DNA of 64,000 nucleotides, taken from Streptomyces lichenis. GTDB lineage: Bacteria > Actinomycetota > Actinomycetes > Streptomycetales > Streptomycetaceae. Numbering within the stretch: position 1 is the stretch's first letter; each line of letters opens with the position of its first letter. Under the pieces are notes generated by a model. It did no database searches, was not told the origin of the DNA, and was given only the letters and a program-made list of their open reading frames with translations. This document shows positions 42,401-50,203 of this stretch, piece by piece. Location: NCBI RefSeq assembly GCF_023218175.1, contig NZ_JALPTH010000022.1, forward strand, positions 62,001-126,000, given 5' to 3'. Position numbers and translations under genes: made by a program.

Positions 42401-44775
42401 GGCCCTACCCGCGCCGCCACCCGGTCCAGGGCACCGAGATCATCCCGGCCGCCGTCCTGGTGAACACCTTCCTCACCGCGGGCCGTACCGAGGTGCTGAC
42501 CGATCTGCGGCTGCGCCAGCCGGTGGTGGTGCCCCGGGAGGAGACCCGGGAGGTACAGGTCGTCCGGGACGACGGCGGGCTGCGGCTGGTCACCCGCCGG
42601 CTGGGCGCCCCGGACACCGCCTGGTCCACCCACACCCTGGCGGCGGTCGGCGGGGACGGGGAGACCGAGCCGCTCGGCGAGGTCAGCGCCCCGGAGCCGC
42701 TGGACCCGGACCATGTGGTCGACCGGTTGGCCGAACTCGGCGTCGCCGACATGGGATACCCCTGGCGGATCGACGAACTGCGCCGAGGCGACGGTGTATT
42801 GACCGCCGTGGTCACCGCCGGTCTGGACCGCAGCTGGGCGGCGGTGCTGGACGCCGCCCTCTCCATGGCCTCGGTGATCTTCACCGGTCCGGCGGTGCTG
42901 CGGATGCCCGCGCACATCGACCGGGTCAGCCGGTCCGGCCCGCCGCCGCGCACCGCCGCGATCACCGTCACGCTCGACCCGGACCGCCCCACCACCGTCC
43001 ATGTGGATGTGCGCGGACTGCCGGAGGCGGCAGGGGGCGGGGCCGCGTCACTGTGCTCGCTGCGCGGGCTGCGGTACGGGGAGCTCGACGGCAACCTCTC
43101 CGGTGAGGAGCGGAGCACCAGCGGGCGCTTCGACCTGGAGTGGCAGCCGTTCCCGGTGAGCGGCGGGACGCACACCGCCCTGCCCGGCCGGACCGTGCTG
43201 GTGCTCGGCCCCGATCCGCTCGCCCGCTCGCTGGTCCCGGCCTGCGCGGGGCAGGGCGCCACGGTGAGCGTGGACGCGACCGGGCTCGCCGAGGCCGACC
43301 ATGTGCTGTACGCGCCGGGGGACGCCGAACCGGTCGCCACGGCCACCGGGTTCACCCGGCTGGTCGGTGAGATCGCGGCGCTGCCCGGCCGCAAGCCCCG
43401 GCTGTGGTGCCTGACCTCCGGGGTGCGCGCGGCGGCCTCGGCCGGCGACCTCGGCGGCGCGCCGCTGTGGGGCATGGGCCGGGTGGCGGCGAGCGAGCAC
43501 CCGGAGTTCTGGGGCGGGGTGGTGGACGTACCGGCCGGCCCGCTGGACCAGGAGTCCGCCACGCTGCTGCTGGACCTGCTCCCGCTGCGGCCCCCTGAGC
43601 CGGTGCTCTCGGTGGCCGGTGGCGCGGTCCAGGTACCCCGGCTGGTGCCGGCCGCACCGGCGCCGGACGGCGAGCCGTTCGGCTGCCGGGCCGACGGCAC
43701 CTATCTCATCACCGGCGGCCTCGGTGTGCTGGGCCTGGAGCTGGCCGAGCACCTCGCCCAGCGGGGCGCCCGCCGGATCGTGCTGCTGGGCCGCACCCCG
43801 CTGCCGCCGCGCGCCGAGTGGTCCGACGAGGACCGCCGGACCGCCGCGGTGCGCCGACTGGAGGCGGCGGGCGTCACGGTCGCCACCCTCGCGGTGGACA
43901 TCACCGATCGGGAGGCGGTGCGCACGGCCCTGGCCGGGCTCCGACTGCCCCCCGTACGGGGTGTGGTGCACGCGGCGGGCACCGTACACAGCGCGCTGCT
44001 GCACCAGTTGGAGGCCGAGGCGCTGCGCGAGGTGATGCGGCCCAAGGTGGACGGCGCTCGGGTGCTGCACGAGCTGTTCCCGCCCGGCTCCACCGACTTC
44101 TTCGTGCTGTTCTCCTCGGCGGGCCCGCTGCTGGGGCTGCCCGGTCAGGGGGCCTACGCGGCGGCCAACGCCTGTCTGGACGCGCTCGCCGCCCACCGGC
44201 GGGCCCTCGGCGGCCGGGAGTCGGTGTCCATCGCCTGGACGAGCTGGCGCGGGATGGGCATGGCCACGGCGGCGGAGGCCACCGACGTCGAACTCGCCGC
44301 CCGTGGCACGGCCGACATCGCCCCGGACCGGGCGCTGCGCGCCTTCGACCAGATCGCCGCGGGCGCCGCGGGTCCGCTGGTCGCGGTGCTCGGGCTGCTC
44401 CGCGGCCACCGGGGCCCGCGCCCCGCCCTGCTGGCGGAGCTGGCCCCGGACGACACCGCCCAGCCGGCCGAGGTGCCGGACTGGGTGGGCCTGTCGGGCG
44501 AGGAACTGGCGGCGTATCTGCTGGACGACGTACGCCGCCGGGTGGCCGCGGTGCTCGGGCTGCGGCCCGACGCCATCGGGGTGCACCGGCCGCTGACCGA
44601 GGCGGGCGTGGACTCGCTGCTGGCGGCGGCGGTACGGGTGGCCCTGGAGCGCGACCTGGGGGTGGCGCTGCCGGCCACCCTGCTGTGGAACTACCCGACG
44701 GTGAGCGAGATCGCGGGCTTCCTGGCGGGCGTGCTGGCGACTCGCGCCCCCGACGAGGCCCCCGCCGGCGCCTGA
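39427..44775 (+). CDS. Iterative type I PKS, 6-methylsalicylate synthase type (KS-AT-DH-KR-ACP)
   Basis: 1782 aa, the usual length of bacterial 6-MSA synthases. KS residues about 15-435 with Cys185 in DTACSSSLV, EAHGTGTKVGDP and NIGHCESAAG. An Ala/Pro/Glu linker (about 440-525) with imperfect repeats follows. AT has Ser703 in IIGHSVGE and VAFHSAHM, a malonyl-type pattern. The DH/thiohydrolase-like domain has His998 in HPVQGTEIIP. KR (about 1420-1610) has LITGGLGVLGLELAE and Tyr1577 in YAAANACLDAL. ACP has Ser1730 in GVDSLLAA. No thioesterase is present. The intact KR and DH argue for 6-methylsalicylate rather than orsellinate. NatPK in the nataxazole pathway has this role. The gene is followed by a strong terminator. 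The ribosome site is weak. Confidence 0.92.
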   Translation: MVSDTPPLPPSPEEPIAVVGIGCRFPGGIDSPQAFWRLLTDGAGTSGPVPEDRWAPQRALSRENAAVLSRVISNGSFLDDISGFDAAFFGMSATEARQLDPQQRMALEVAWEALEHAGIPATGLAGTDTGVFIGVGTDDYGRRLLEDLPGVEAWTGIGSSLCGVPNRISYTLDLRGPSLAVDTACSSSLVALHQACAALRSGEVPVALAGGVMLMAGPGLTTVLDVAGAISPDGRSKAFDEAADGYGRGEGCGVVVLKRLSDARRDGDRVLALVRGSAVHQDGRTDGIMAPSPAAQAHLLRRAYRAAGVAPGEVDYVEAHGTGTKVGDPIEAAALAEVVGDRAEGRGPCLIGSVKTNIGHCESAAGVAGLIKTVLAMEHGVIPPTLSVAGPRKDIPWATSGLRLVAEPTPWPETGRPRLAGVASYGYGGTIAHAVLEQAPAEDAAQPQPGASGRAGVAPAPQEAGPTAQERAAAEPGGVVPAPREAGATPQERADADPGSAAETGAGPTARERAFAADAGSARERGARALTLYPVSSANGPGLAAQAGRLAGAVGAHPLRNVGHTLAHRRAHLAERAAVVTGDREELAAALAALAAGEAHPALVTGDASGPSRAPVWVFSGHGAQWSGMGRELLADEPVFAAAIDRLGPIYAEELGLTPREVLTGGDLGSVDTVQSMLFAMQIGLAEVWRHYGVVPGAIIGHSVGEIAAAVAAGVLDEADGARLVCRRSALLRKVAGMGAMIMVDRPFDEVAAAIGTTDTLCAAIAAAPSSTVVAGDIPAVDQAAERWAEQGWTVRRVDSDVAFHSAHMTEISADLALAVADLEPRPARVPLYLTAVEDPRSGRRQDASYWAANLREPVRFADAVRAAAEDGHRTFLEVSAHPVVSHSVTETTAGIPGVLVVPTLRRNKPERATLLASLARLHCAGVPVDWPVLQPAGHRADLPTRAWQHERHWVDARGLTESPADTLLGTETAVHGARLRIWRTTLDLRTRPYPRRHPVQGTEIIPAAVLVNTFLTAGRTEVLTDLRLRQPVVVPREETREVQVVRDDGGLRLVTRRLGAPDTAWSTHTLAAVGGDGETEPLGEVSAPEPLDPDHVVDRLAELGVADMGYPWRIDELRRGDGVLTAVVTAGLDRSWAAVLDAALSMASVIFTGPAVLRMPAHIDRVSRSGPPPRTAAITVTLDPDRPTTVHVDVRGLPEAAGGGAASLCSLRGLRYGELDGNLSGEERSTSGRFDLEWQPFPVSGGTHTALPGRTVLVLGPDPLARSLVPACAGQGATVSVDATGLAEADHVLYAPGDAEPVATATGFTRLVGEIAALPGRKPRLWCLTSGVRAAASAGDLGGAPLWGMGRVAASEHPEFWGGVVDVPAGPLDQESATLLLDLLPLRPPEPVLSVAGGAVQVPRLVPAAPAPDGEPFGCRADGTYLITGGLGVLGLELAEHLAQRGARRIVLLGRTPLPPRAEWSDEDRRTAAVRRLEAAGVTVATLAVDITDREAVRTALAGLRLPPVRGVVHAAGTVHSALLHQLEAEALREVMRPKVDGARVLHELFPPGSTDFFVLFSSAGPLLGLPGQGAYAAANACLDALAAHRRALGGRESVSIAWTSWRGMGMATAAEATDVELAARGTADIAPDRALRAFDQIAAGAAGPLVAVLGLLRGHRGPRPALLAELAPDDTAQPAEVPDWVGLSGEELAAYLLDDVRRRVAAVLGLRPDAIGVHRPLTEAGVDSLLAAAVRVALERDLGVALPATLLWNYPTVSEIAGFLAGVLATRAPDEAPAGA

Positions 44776-44819
44776 CCGCACCGCCCACCCCCGTACACCC
44801 ACGGGGACACACGCACACA

Positions 44820-44852
44820 GCCGCGCCCCGGGCCACCCGCCCGGGGCGCGGC
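44820..44852. terminator. Terminator between PKS and TetR genes (convergent)
   Basis: Perfect 13-bp stem GCCGCGCCCCGGG / CCCGGGGCGCGGC with a 7-base loop, 45 bases after the PKS stop. The remaining 160 bases to the TetR stop are GC-rich and hold nothing recognisable. Confidence 0.85.
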
Positions 44853-45013
44853 CCGTTCTGCACCCGGGCCCGCGTCCCGAGGGCCCCGCACCCGCACCAC
44901 CGGGGCGCGCCCCCGGACCGGAGGCGCGCCCACCGGGCCCGGCCCCGTAACGCCGGCCGCACCCACCGGGGGCCGGGCCCCGACTCCGTACCGCCCCCGT
45001 CCCCTCCCCGGCC

Positions 45014-45727
45014 TCAAGGCCGGGTGAGCAGCGCCTCCGCGCCGTCCAGGGAGCGCTCCACGGTGAGCCGGAAGAAGGCGAGGTCCTGGTCGGCCGGGTC
45101 CTCGCTGCTGGCCAGCGCCCGCGCGCCCGCCGCCGCCAGGCCCGGCCGCTCGGCGTCCTCGGCGAACGCGGCCATGGTGCGGCCCATCTCGGCCCGGGCC
45201 TGGGGGAAGTAGCTGCCCCGGTCGTCCTCCACCGCCACCAGCATGAAGGCGCTGTTCAGCAGGTAGCGGTAGATGTCGGTGGCGCGGTCCCCGAAGCCCG
45301 CCGCCTGGAGCACCCGGATGCCCGCGTCGATCGTCGGCAGCGCGGACCGCACCGTGGGGCCCACCACCACCAGGCGGCGCGCCACCCCCGGGTACTCCTT
45401 CAGGATGGCGCGGCCCTCGAAGGTCAGCCGGCTGAACCACTCGCGCCAGCCGACGTCCGTGCCGGGGACGGGTATCCGGCCGACGATCCGGTCCGTCACC
45501 GCCATCACCACCGCCTCCCGGTCCCCCACATGGTGGGCCACCACCCCCGGCCAGACATCCAGCCGGGTCGCGATCTGACGGATCGACCAGCCGTCGAGGC
45601 CGCGCTCGGCGGTCAGTTCGACGGCCGCTTCGACGATCTTGTCGGCGGTGATCGGCGGCAGGCCCGCGGAGGCGCGTGACCGGCGGCGCGGAGCCGATTC
45701 GGGCGCGCGCGATACGGATTCGGGCAT
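45014..45727 (-). CDS. TetR/AcrR-family regulator of the MFS exporter
   Basis: 237 aa from an ATG at 45727, preferred over a GTG at 45736 because GAGGTGA sits 5 bases upstream of it. The N-terminal helix-turn-helix is clear (KIVEAAVELTAERGLDGWSI, RQIATRLDVWPGVVAHHVGD). The C-terminal domain resembles the tetracycline-repressor-like C domains of drug-exporter regulators. It is divergent from the MFS gene, with the operator TTAGCCACTGTCTAA at 45822-45836 between them. The same operator type precedes the ABC exporter operon 32 kb away, so this protein may control both. Confidence 0.88.
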   Translation of the reverse strand: MPESVSRAPESAPRRRSRASAGLPPITADKIVEAAVELTAERGLDGWSIRQIATRLDVWPGVVAHHVGDREAVVMAVTDRIVGRIPVPGTDVGWREWFSRLTFEGRAILKEYPGVARRLVVVGPTVRSALPTIDAGIRVLQAAGFGDRATDIYRYLLNSAFMLVAVEDDRGSYFPQARAEMGRTMAAFAEDAERPGLAAAGARALASSEDPADQDLAFFRLTVERSLDGAEALLTRP

Positions 45728-45821
45728 GGCTGTCACCTCACGCTGGGGGGCTACCGGGGGTACGGCACCCGGTGCGACTTGACGCCCGGCGTCCCGCAGG
45801 GCATAGAGTCAGCCTAACCTA

Positions 45822-45836
45822 TTAGCCACTGTCTAA
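45822..45836. promoter_or_regulatory. TetR-type operator candidate in TetR/MFS divergent region
   Basis: TTAGCCACTGTCTAA differs at only two positions from the perfect palindrome at 13010 (TTAGACGCTGTCTAA). When the 13010 site is read on its other strand, the flank CTATTAG is also shared. Its position between divergent repressor and exporter genes is classical for TetR autoregulation. Confidence 0.65.
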
Positions 45837-45963
45837 GACCGGCTCGTACCGGCCGCGCACCCCCATGCGCCGTGCCGCCCGTGGCGAACCGGACAGCGCG
45901 CCCCGCACCTTCGGACCGACCGCCTCCCCCACCGGTCGGTCCCGCCTTTCGCACCGCTCCGTC

Positions 45964-46047
45964 CTCAGAAGACGCCTCCTGTCCCTCAGAAGAGACCTCC
46001 TGTCGCTCAGAAGGCACTTCCTTTCCCTCACGTCACCTTCCTTTCCC
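45964..46047. repeat. Four 21-bp tandem repeats in the MFS leader
   Basis: CTCAGAAG recurs at 45964, 45985 and 46006, each followed by a pyrimidine-rich tail (CCTCCTGTC or TTCCTTTCC); a fourth degenerate copy starts at 46027 with CTCACGTC. The period is exactly 21 bases, about two helical turns. The array ends 17 bases before the MFS start codon, so it is probably transcribed as the 5' leader. Outside the array and the operator, the 337-base gap shows nothing else I can support. Confidence 0.8.
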
Positions 46048-46064
46048 GAGAGAGGCACCGCGCC

Positions 46065-47615
46065 ATGCGCAAATGGATGCCGCTGCTGGCGGTCTGCCTG
46101 GGCACCTTCATGCTGCTGATCGACGTGACGATCGTCAGCGTCGCCCTGCCCCAGATGACGGACTCGCTCGACGCCTCGTTCTCCGCCCTCCAGTGGGTGG
46201 TGGACATCTACGTCCTGGTGCTCGCCGCCCTGCTGATGTCGATCGGCTCGCTGTCCGACCTGGTCGGCGCCCGCCGGGTCTACCTCATCGGCCTGGCCGT
46301 CTTCGCCGCCGCCTCGCTGGCCTGCGGACTGGCCGACGGCAGCGCCCTGCTGATCGCCGCCCGGGGTGTCCAGGGCCTGGGCGCCGCGGCCATGTTCGCC
46401 ACCAACGCCGCGCTCCTGGCCGGGAACTACCAGGGCAAGGACCGCGGTATCGCGTTCGGCCTGTGGGGCGCGGTCAACGGCGCGGCGGCGGCCGCCGGGC
46501 CGATCCTGGGCGGTCTGCTCACCGAACACGCCAGCTGGCGCTGGATCTTCTTCGTCAACCTGCCGGTCGCGGCCGTCGCGCTGGTCATCGGGCGGCGGCA
46601 TCTGAAGGGCGAGCCCTCCGGGGCCACCCGCCGGATCGACCTGCCGGGCACCATCGGCTTCACCCTCGCCGCGACCCTGCTCATCTTCGCCCTGATCCAC
46701 GCCGGTGAGGACGGCTGGGGCTCGTCCACCACGCTTGCCCTGTTCGCCGGGAGCGCAGTGGCGCTAATCGCCTTCCTGCTGGTCGAGCGCGGCAAGCGGG
46801 ACCCCATGCTGGACCTGGGGCTGCTGGGCTCGCCCTCGTTCGGCGGGCTGATGGCCGGTGCGGTGGTGTTCAGCGCCGCCGCCTTCGCCAATCTGGTGTT
46901 CGTCTCCGTCTGGGCGCAGTCCCTGCTCGGCCTCAGCCCGGTGGAGGCGGGCCTGATCCTGATGCCGCTGAGCGGGATGTCCTTCGTGGCGGCCGGTCTC
47001 GCGGGCCGGTTCCTCTCCTCGGTGGCCCCGCAGTGGCCGATCGGCATCGGCCTGCTGCTGATCGGCGCCGGCACCCTGCTGGAGATGCGGCTGACCGCCA
47101 CGTCCGGCTGGACGGCGCTGCTGCCCGGCATGCTGCTGAGCGGTGTGGGCGTCGGCATCGCCTCGCCGATCCTCGCCTCGGCCGCCCTGGCCGCGGCCCC
47201 GGCGAGCCGGGCGGGCATGGCCTCCGGCGCGGCCAACACCTTCCGTCAGCTCGGCTTCGCCGTCGGCATCCCGGTGGTGGGCGCCATCCTGTCCGGGGTG
47301 GTCGGGCGGAAGGCGGCCGACAGCGGGGTGTTCCCCGACTCCGACGCGGCGGCCGAGCTGGCCACCGGCGGCCAGTCGGCCCGCCTGATCGCCGAACTCC
47401 CCGCCGGGGCACGGGAGACGGGTGAGCGGGTGATCGAGCAGGCCTACGCGGCCGGGCTCGACCGGGCCTTCCTGGTGAGCGGTCTCGCGGCGGTGCTGGC
47501 CGGGGTGCTCGTCCTGCTGCTGGTGCGCAGGTCGCCCGAGCAGCCGGACCCCGCGGAGTCCGGGCCGGGCACGGCGGCGCGGCCCGCCACGGAGAGCCCG
47601 GCACCCGCCGTGTGA
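46065..47615 (+). CDS. MFS drug exporter, DHA2 (14-helix, EmrB/QacA) family
   Basis: 516 aa with regularly spaced hydrophobic helices and the DHA2 motifs: LLIDVTIVSVALPQM in helix 1, WVVDIYVLVLAALL, the loop motif GSLSDLVGARRVYLIG, and motif C GAVNGAAAAAGPILGGLL followed by SWRWIFFVNLPVA. The C-terminus is a short hydrophilic tail. It exports small amphipathic drugs by proton antiport. It is the third exporter type in the cluster and is probably controlled by the adjacent TetR protein. The ribosome site (AGAGG) is rather far from the ATG, and the leader contains four 21-base repeats. Confidence 0.92.
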   Translation: MRKWMPLLAVCLGTFMLLIDVTIVSVALPQMTDSLDASFSALQWVVDIYVLVLAALLMSIGSLSDLVGARRVYLIGLAVFAAASLACGLADGSALLIAARGVQGLGAAAMFATNAALLAGNYQGKDRGIAFGLWGAVNGAAAAAGPILGGLLTEHASWRWIFFVNLPVAAVALVIGRRHLKGEPSGATRRIDLPGTIGFTLAATLLIFALIHAGEDGWGSSTTLALFAGSAVALIAFLLVERGKRDPMLDLGLLGSPSFGGLMAGAVVFSAAAFANLVFVSVWAQSLLGLSPVEAGLILMPLSGMSFVAAGLAGRFLSSVAPQWPIGIGLLLIGAGTLLEMRLTATSGWTALLPGMLLSGVGVGIASPILASAALAAAPASRAGMASGAANTFRQLGFAVGIPVVGAILSGVVGRKAADSGVFPDSDAAAELATGGQSARLIAELPAGARETGERVIEQAYAAGLDRAFLVSGLAAVLAGVLVLLLVRRSPEQPDPAESGPGTAARPATESPAPAV

Positions 47616-47646
47616 CCTCCGGGCCGAAGGCACCGGGTGCTCGACC

Positions 47647-47800
47647 GGGCCACCGGGCGCCGGGAAGGCGAAGGAGTCGCCGAGCGCCGGGAAATCGGTC
47701 GGGCCACCGGGCGGCGGGAAGGCGAACGAGTCGCCGGGCGCCGGGAAATCGGTCGGGTCACCGGGTGCCGAAGGAGTCGATCGGTCAGCGGGCGACGGGA
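47647..47800. repeat. 54-bp tandem repeats downstream of the MFS gene
   Basis: GGGCCACCGGGCG begins copies at 47647 and 47701, and a diverged copy (GGGTCACCGGGTG) begins at 47755, a period of 54 bases. Two copies are near-identical and the third is partial. On the minus strand one frame reads as an 18-residue Gly/Pro/Phe repeat, but no gene is supported. Period and lack of spacers rule out CRISPR. Confidence 0.75.
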
Positions 47801-47840
47801 AGTTGACGGAATCGCGGCCCCCGGGGAATTGATCGGGATT

Positions 47841-47866
47841 GTGCGGTCCGGGTAACCGGACCGCAC
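47841..47866. terminator. Hairpin with GTAA tetraloop (terminator or operator)
   Basis: Perfect 11-bp stem GTGCGGTCCGG / CCGGACCGCAC with loop GTAA. It could terminate the MFS transcript or serve as a regulator site upstream of the SARP gene that starts at 47991. No T-run follows. Confidence 0.5.
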
Positions 47867-47933
47867 GATCTCCGTATGGCCGACGACCGCTTCCCATAAC
47901 CTCTGCGCAAGGGAACGACCAGGAGCCGAGCGA

Positions 47934-47955
47934 AAGAAAACCGGCGGGTTTTCTT
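47934..47955 (+). promoter_or_regulatory. AT-rich hairpin in the SARP leader
   Basis: AAGAAAACC / GGTTTTCTT, a perfect 9-bp stem followed by GTTTCTTC, is strikingly AT-rich for this DNA. It ends about 35 bases before the TTG start of the regulator at 47991. Terminator-like features just upstream of a regulator suggest attenuation, or a second terminator for the MFS gene. Confidence 0.4.
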
Positions 47956-47990
47956 GTTTCTTCGCGGACCTGCTCAGGACGGGGGATTAG

Positions 47991-49865
47991 TTGAGAACTA
48001 TACGAGGTTCCGAACTGCGCACCGCGCGCACAAAGGCGAGACTGACCCAGGAAGAGGTGGCCCGAAGGGCCTCCGTGAGTGTGCGCACCATCCGCCATAT
48101 CGAGCACGGCCAGGTGAAGACGCCCCGGCGCGAGACGCTGACGCGGATCGCCGAAGTCGTCGGCTGGCGGCCCGCCGATCCACCGGACGAGCCAGCCTCC
48201 GCGCCGGATACCGGGCCGGCCGCCCAGGAGATCCGGGTGCTGGGGCCGCTGGCGGTCCTCTCGGCCGACCGGCCCGTACCGCTGCCCAGCAAGCAGCGCG
48301 CGCTGCTCGGGCTGCTCGCCGTCCAGCCGGACCGGACGGTCAGCCACGAGGAGATCGCGGACGTGCTGTGGAACGGCGAGGCCCCGCCCTCCTATCCGCA
48401 GCTGGTGCACACCCATGTGGCCCGGCTGCGCCGGATCGTGGAGCCCTCCGCCGGGGCGGCCGCCGCCACCGTGCGGCGGATCAGCACCGTGCGCGGCGGC
48501 TATGTCTTCAACAGTACGGACGTACGGCTGGACCTGTGCCGGTTCGAGGACCGGGTGGCCCTGGCCCGCCGGACCGTGACGCACGAACCGCTGGTCGCGC
48601 TCGACCTCTACGGGCAGGCCCTGCACTGCTGGCAGGGGCGGCTGCTGCACGACCTGCCCCAGCTCTGGCACCACCCCTCGGTGGTGCGGGTGGCCCAGCG
48701 CCATATCGACGTGGCCATCGAGTCCGCCGACCTGGCCCTGCGGCTGGACCGGCCCGGCTTCGCCGTGGAGCATCTGCGCACCGCCTCGTACGAGGAACCG
48801 CTGCACGAACCCCTCCAGGCCCGCATCATGCTGGCGCTCGCGGGCTCCGGCCGCCGGGCGGCGGCCCTCCAGCTCTTCGCCGAGCTGCGCACCCGGCTGA
48901 AGGAGGAGCTCGACGTCGAGCCGGGCGACGACATCCGGCGGGCGCGCGAGACGGTCCTGCGGGGCGGCGGCGCCCCGGAGCAGCGTGTCCTCTCGGCCAT
49001 CCCCGCGCCCCGGTCGCCGAGGTCGCGGATGTCCGGGCCGCCGCCCCGCGCGGGCACCGCCGGCCCGGTCCACCCGGCGGCCGCCCCGGCGGGCCGCTCG
49101 CCCAGCATCGGGGCGCCCGCCCAGCTCCCCCTGGTGCCCGCCCCCTTCACCGGCCGGGCGGGGCAACTGACCGCCCTGGACCACGCGTTGCTCCGGCGGC
49201 ACGGTGGCCACGGCTCCCCGGGGATCGCGGTGGTGCACGGCCCGGCGGACATCGGCAAGAGCGCCCTGGTGGTGCGCTGGGCCCATCATCGGCTGGCCGA
49301 GTTCCCCGACGGGCAGCTGTACGCCAGCCTCCAGGGCAGCATGGACCCCGAGCAGCGGACCGTGACCCCGTGCACGGTGGTCACCGGTTTCATCCGCTCC
49401 CTCGGCGTACGCGACGACTGGATTCCCGACACCCCGCACGAGGTGACCGCCCTCTTCCGCAGTTTGCTGGCCGGGCGCCGCTTCCTGGTGGTGCTGGACG
49501 ACGTGGAGACCGCCTCCGAGGTCCGCTGCCTGCTGCCGGGCACCCCGGGCAACGCGGTGGTCGCCACCAGCCGCTCCCCGCTGGCCGACCTGGAGACCCG
49601 CGAGGGCGCCCACTCGCTGGGCCTGGGTGCGCTGACCGCCGAGGAGGCGCACGAGCTGATCGTGACGCACCTGGGCGCCGAGCGCACGGCCGCCGAACCG
49701 GGCGCGGCCGAGGAACTGGCGGCGGTCTGCGGCCGTCTGCCGCTGCCGCTGCGCCGGGCCGTCACCGAGCTCGCCGCCACCCCGTCCGGCTCCCTCGCCG
49801 GGCTCGCCGCCGACCTCGCCCGCACCGCCCCGCCCCGGCCTGACGGCCCTCACCCGGCTCCCTGA
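47991..49865 (+). CDS. XRE-SARP-NB-ARC fusion regulator
   Basis: 624 aa. The frame is closed by TAG at 47988-47990, so the first start is TTG at 47991, preceded by GGGGG. Residues 1-60 form an XRE/lambda-type helix-turn-helix (LRTARTKARLTQEEVARRAS, VRTIRHIEHGQ). Residues about 75-165 form the SARP winged helix (EIRVLGPLAVLSA, SKQRALLGLLAV, VARLRRIV). Residues about 165-320 are the BTAD. A NB-ARC-like ATPase follows with Walker A VVHGPADIGKSAL and RFLVVLDDVE. The protein stops soon after, without the TPR region of AfsR. Two DNA-binding modules on one chain is an uncommon arrangement. It probably activates the downstream PUFA-type operon and may act on other cluster promoters. Confidence 0.85.
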   Translation: MRTIRGSELRTARTKARLTQEEVARRASVSVRTIRHIEHGQVKTPRRETLTRIAEVVGWRPADPPDEPASAPDTGPAAQEIRVLGPLAVLSADRPVPLPSKQRALLGLLAVQPDRTVSHEEIADVLWNGEAPPSYPQLVHTHVARLRRIVEPSAGAAAATVRRISTVRGGYVFNSTDVRLDLCRFEDRVALARRTVTHEPLVALDLYGQALHCWQGRLLHDLPQLWHHPSVVRVAQRHIDVAIESADLALRLDRPGFAVEHLRTASYEEPLHEPLQARIMLALAGSGRRAAALQLFAELRTRLKEELDVEPGDDIRRARETVLRGGGAPEQRVLSAIPAPRSPRSRMSGPPPRAGTAGPVHPAAAPAGRSPSIGAPAQLPLVPAPFTGRAGQLTALDHALLRRHGGHGSPGIAVVHGPADIGKSALVVRWAHHRLAEFPDGQLYASLQGSMDPEQRTVTPCTVVTGFIRSLGVRDDWIPDTPHEVTALFRSLLAGRRFLVVLDDVETASEVRCLLPGTPGNAVVATSRSPLADLETREGAHSLGLGALTAEEAHELIVTHLGAERTAAEPGAAEELAAVCGRLPLPLRRAVTELAATPSGSLAGLAADLARTAPPRPDGPHPAP

Positions 49866-50032
49866 CGCGGCTGCCTGACACGGCCGCTGACAGCCTTACG
49901 GCAGGCTGACAGCGCCTGCCACCCCGCCTCTCCGCCACCCGTTCGCCCAGCTCAGCGTGGCCGTTACCGGTCACGCCGCTGACATTCCGTTCGGAAAGGG
50001 CATCGGCCCGCCTTTGCGCGGGCCGGGTCCGG

Positions 50033-50061
50033 TTGCTCCGCGACGGGTGCCGCCCTAGGGT
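50033..50061 (+). promoter_or_regulatory. Promoter of the ACP/PUFA-synthase operon
   Basis: TTGCTC (50033-50038), 17 bases, TAGGGT (50056-50061): a fair housekeeping-sigma match, giving a leader of about 135 bases before the ATG at 50204. Upstream, at 49862-49911, four CTGAC elements occur, but their spacing (13, 12 and 19) is irregular. The rest of the 338-base gap shows nothing else. Confidence 0.5.
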
Positions 50062-50203
50062 CACGGATCTCGGGACGGCCCGGAGCGCTACCGCTCCGAC
50101 TCCCCCGCTCACCACCCTTCGGCGCCTCGGACGAGAGGCGTGCCCCGGGGAATTCCCTGATGTTTCCCGGACGCGGGCAGCAGACATTTCGAGAGGACGG
50201 GAA

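Noticed and set aside
39427..44775. Orsellinic acid synthase
   Set aside because: The protein has an intact KR (TGGLGVLG loop, catalytic Tyr) and a DH-type His motif, which fit 6-methylsalicylate better.
45814..46017. Small minus-strand gene across the 21-bp repeats
   Set aside because: Its translation is just the repeat read as a Ser/Glu/Gln peptide, with no ribosome site and in a divergent regulatory region.
47647..47800. CRISPR array
   Set aside because: The 54-base units are directly abutting with no variable spacers, and no cas genes are present in the window.
49862..49911. SARP-type repeat array (four CTGAC elements) upstream of the ACP gene
   Set aside because: Spacings of 13, 12 and 19 bases do not match an 11- or 22-base period; probably chance.
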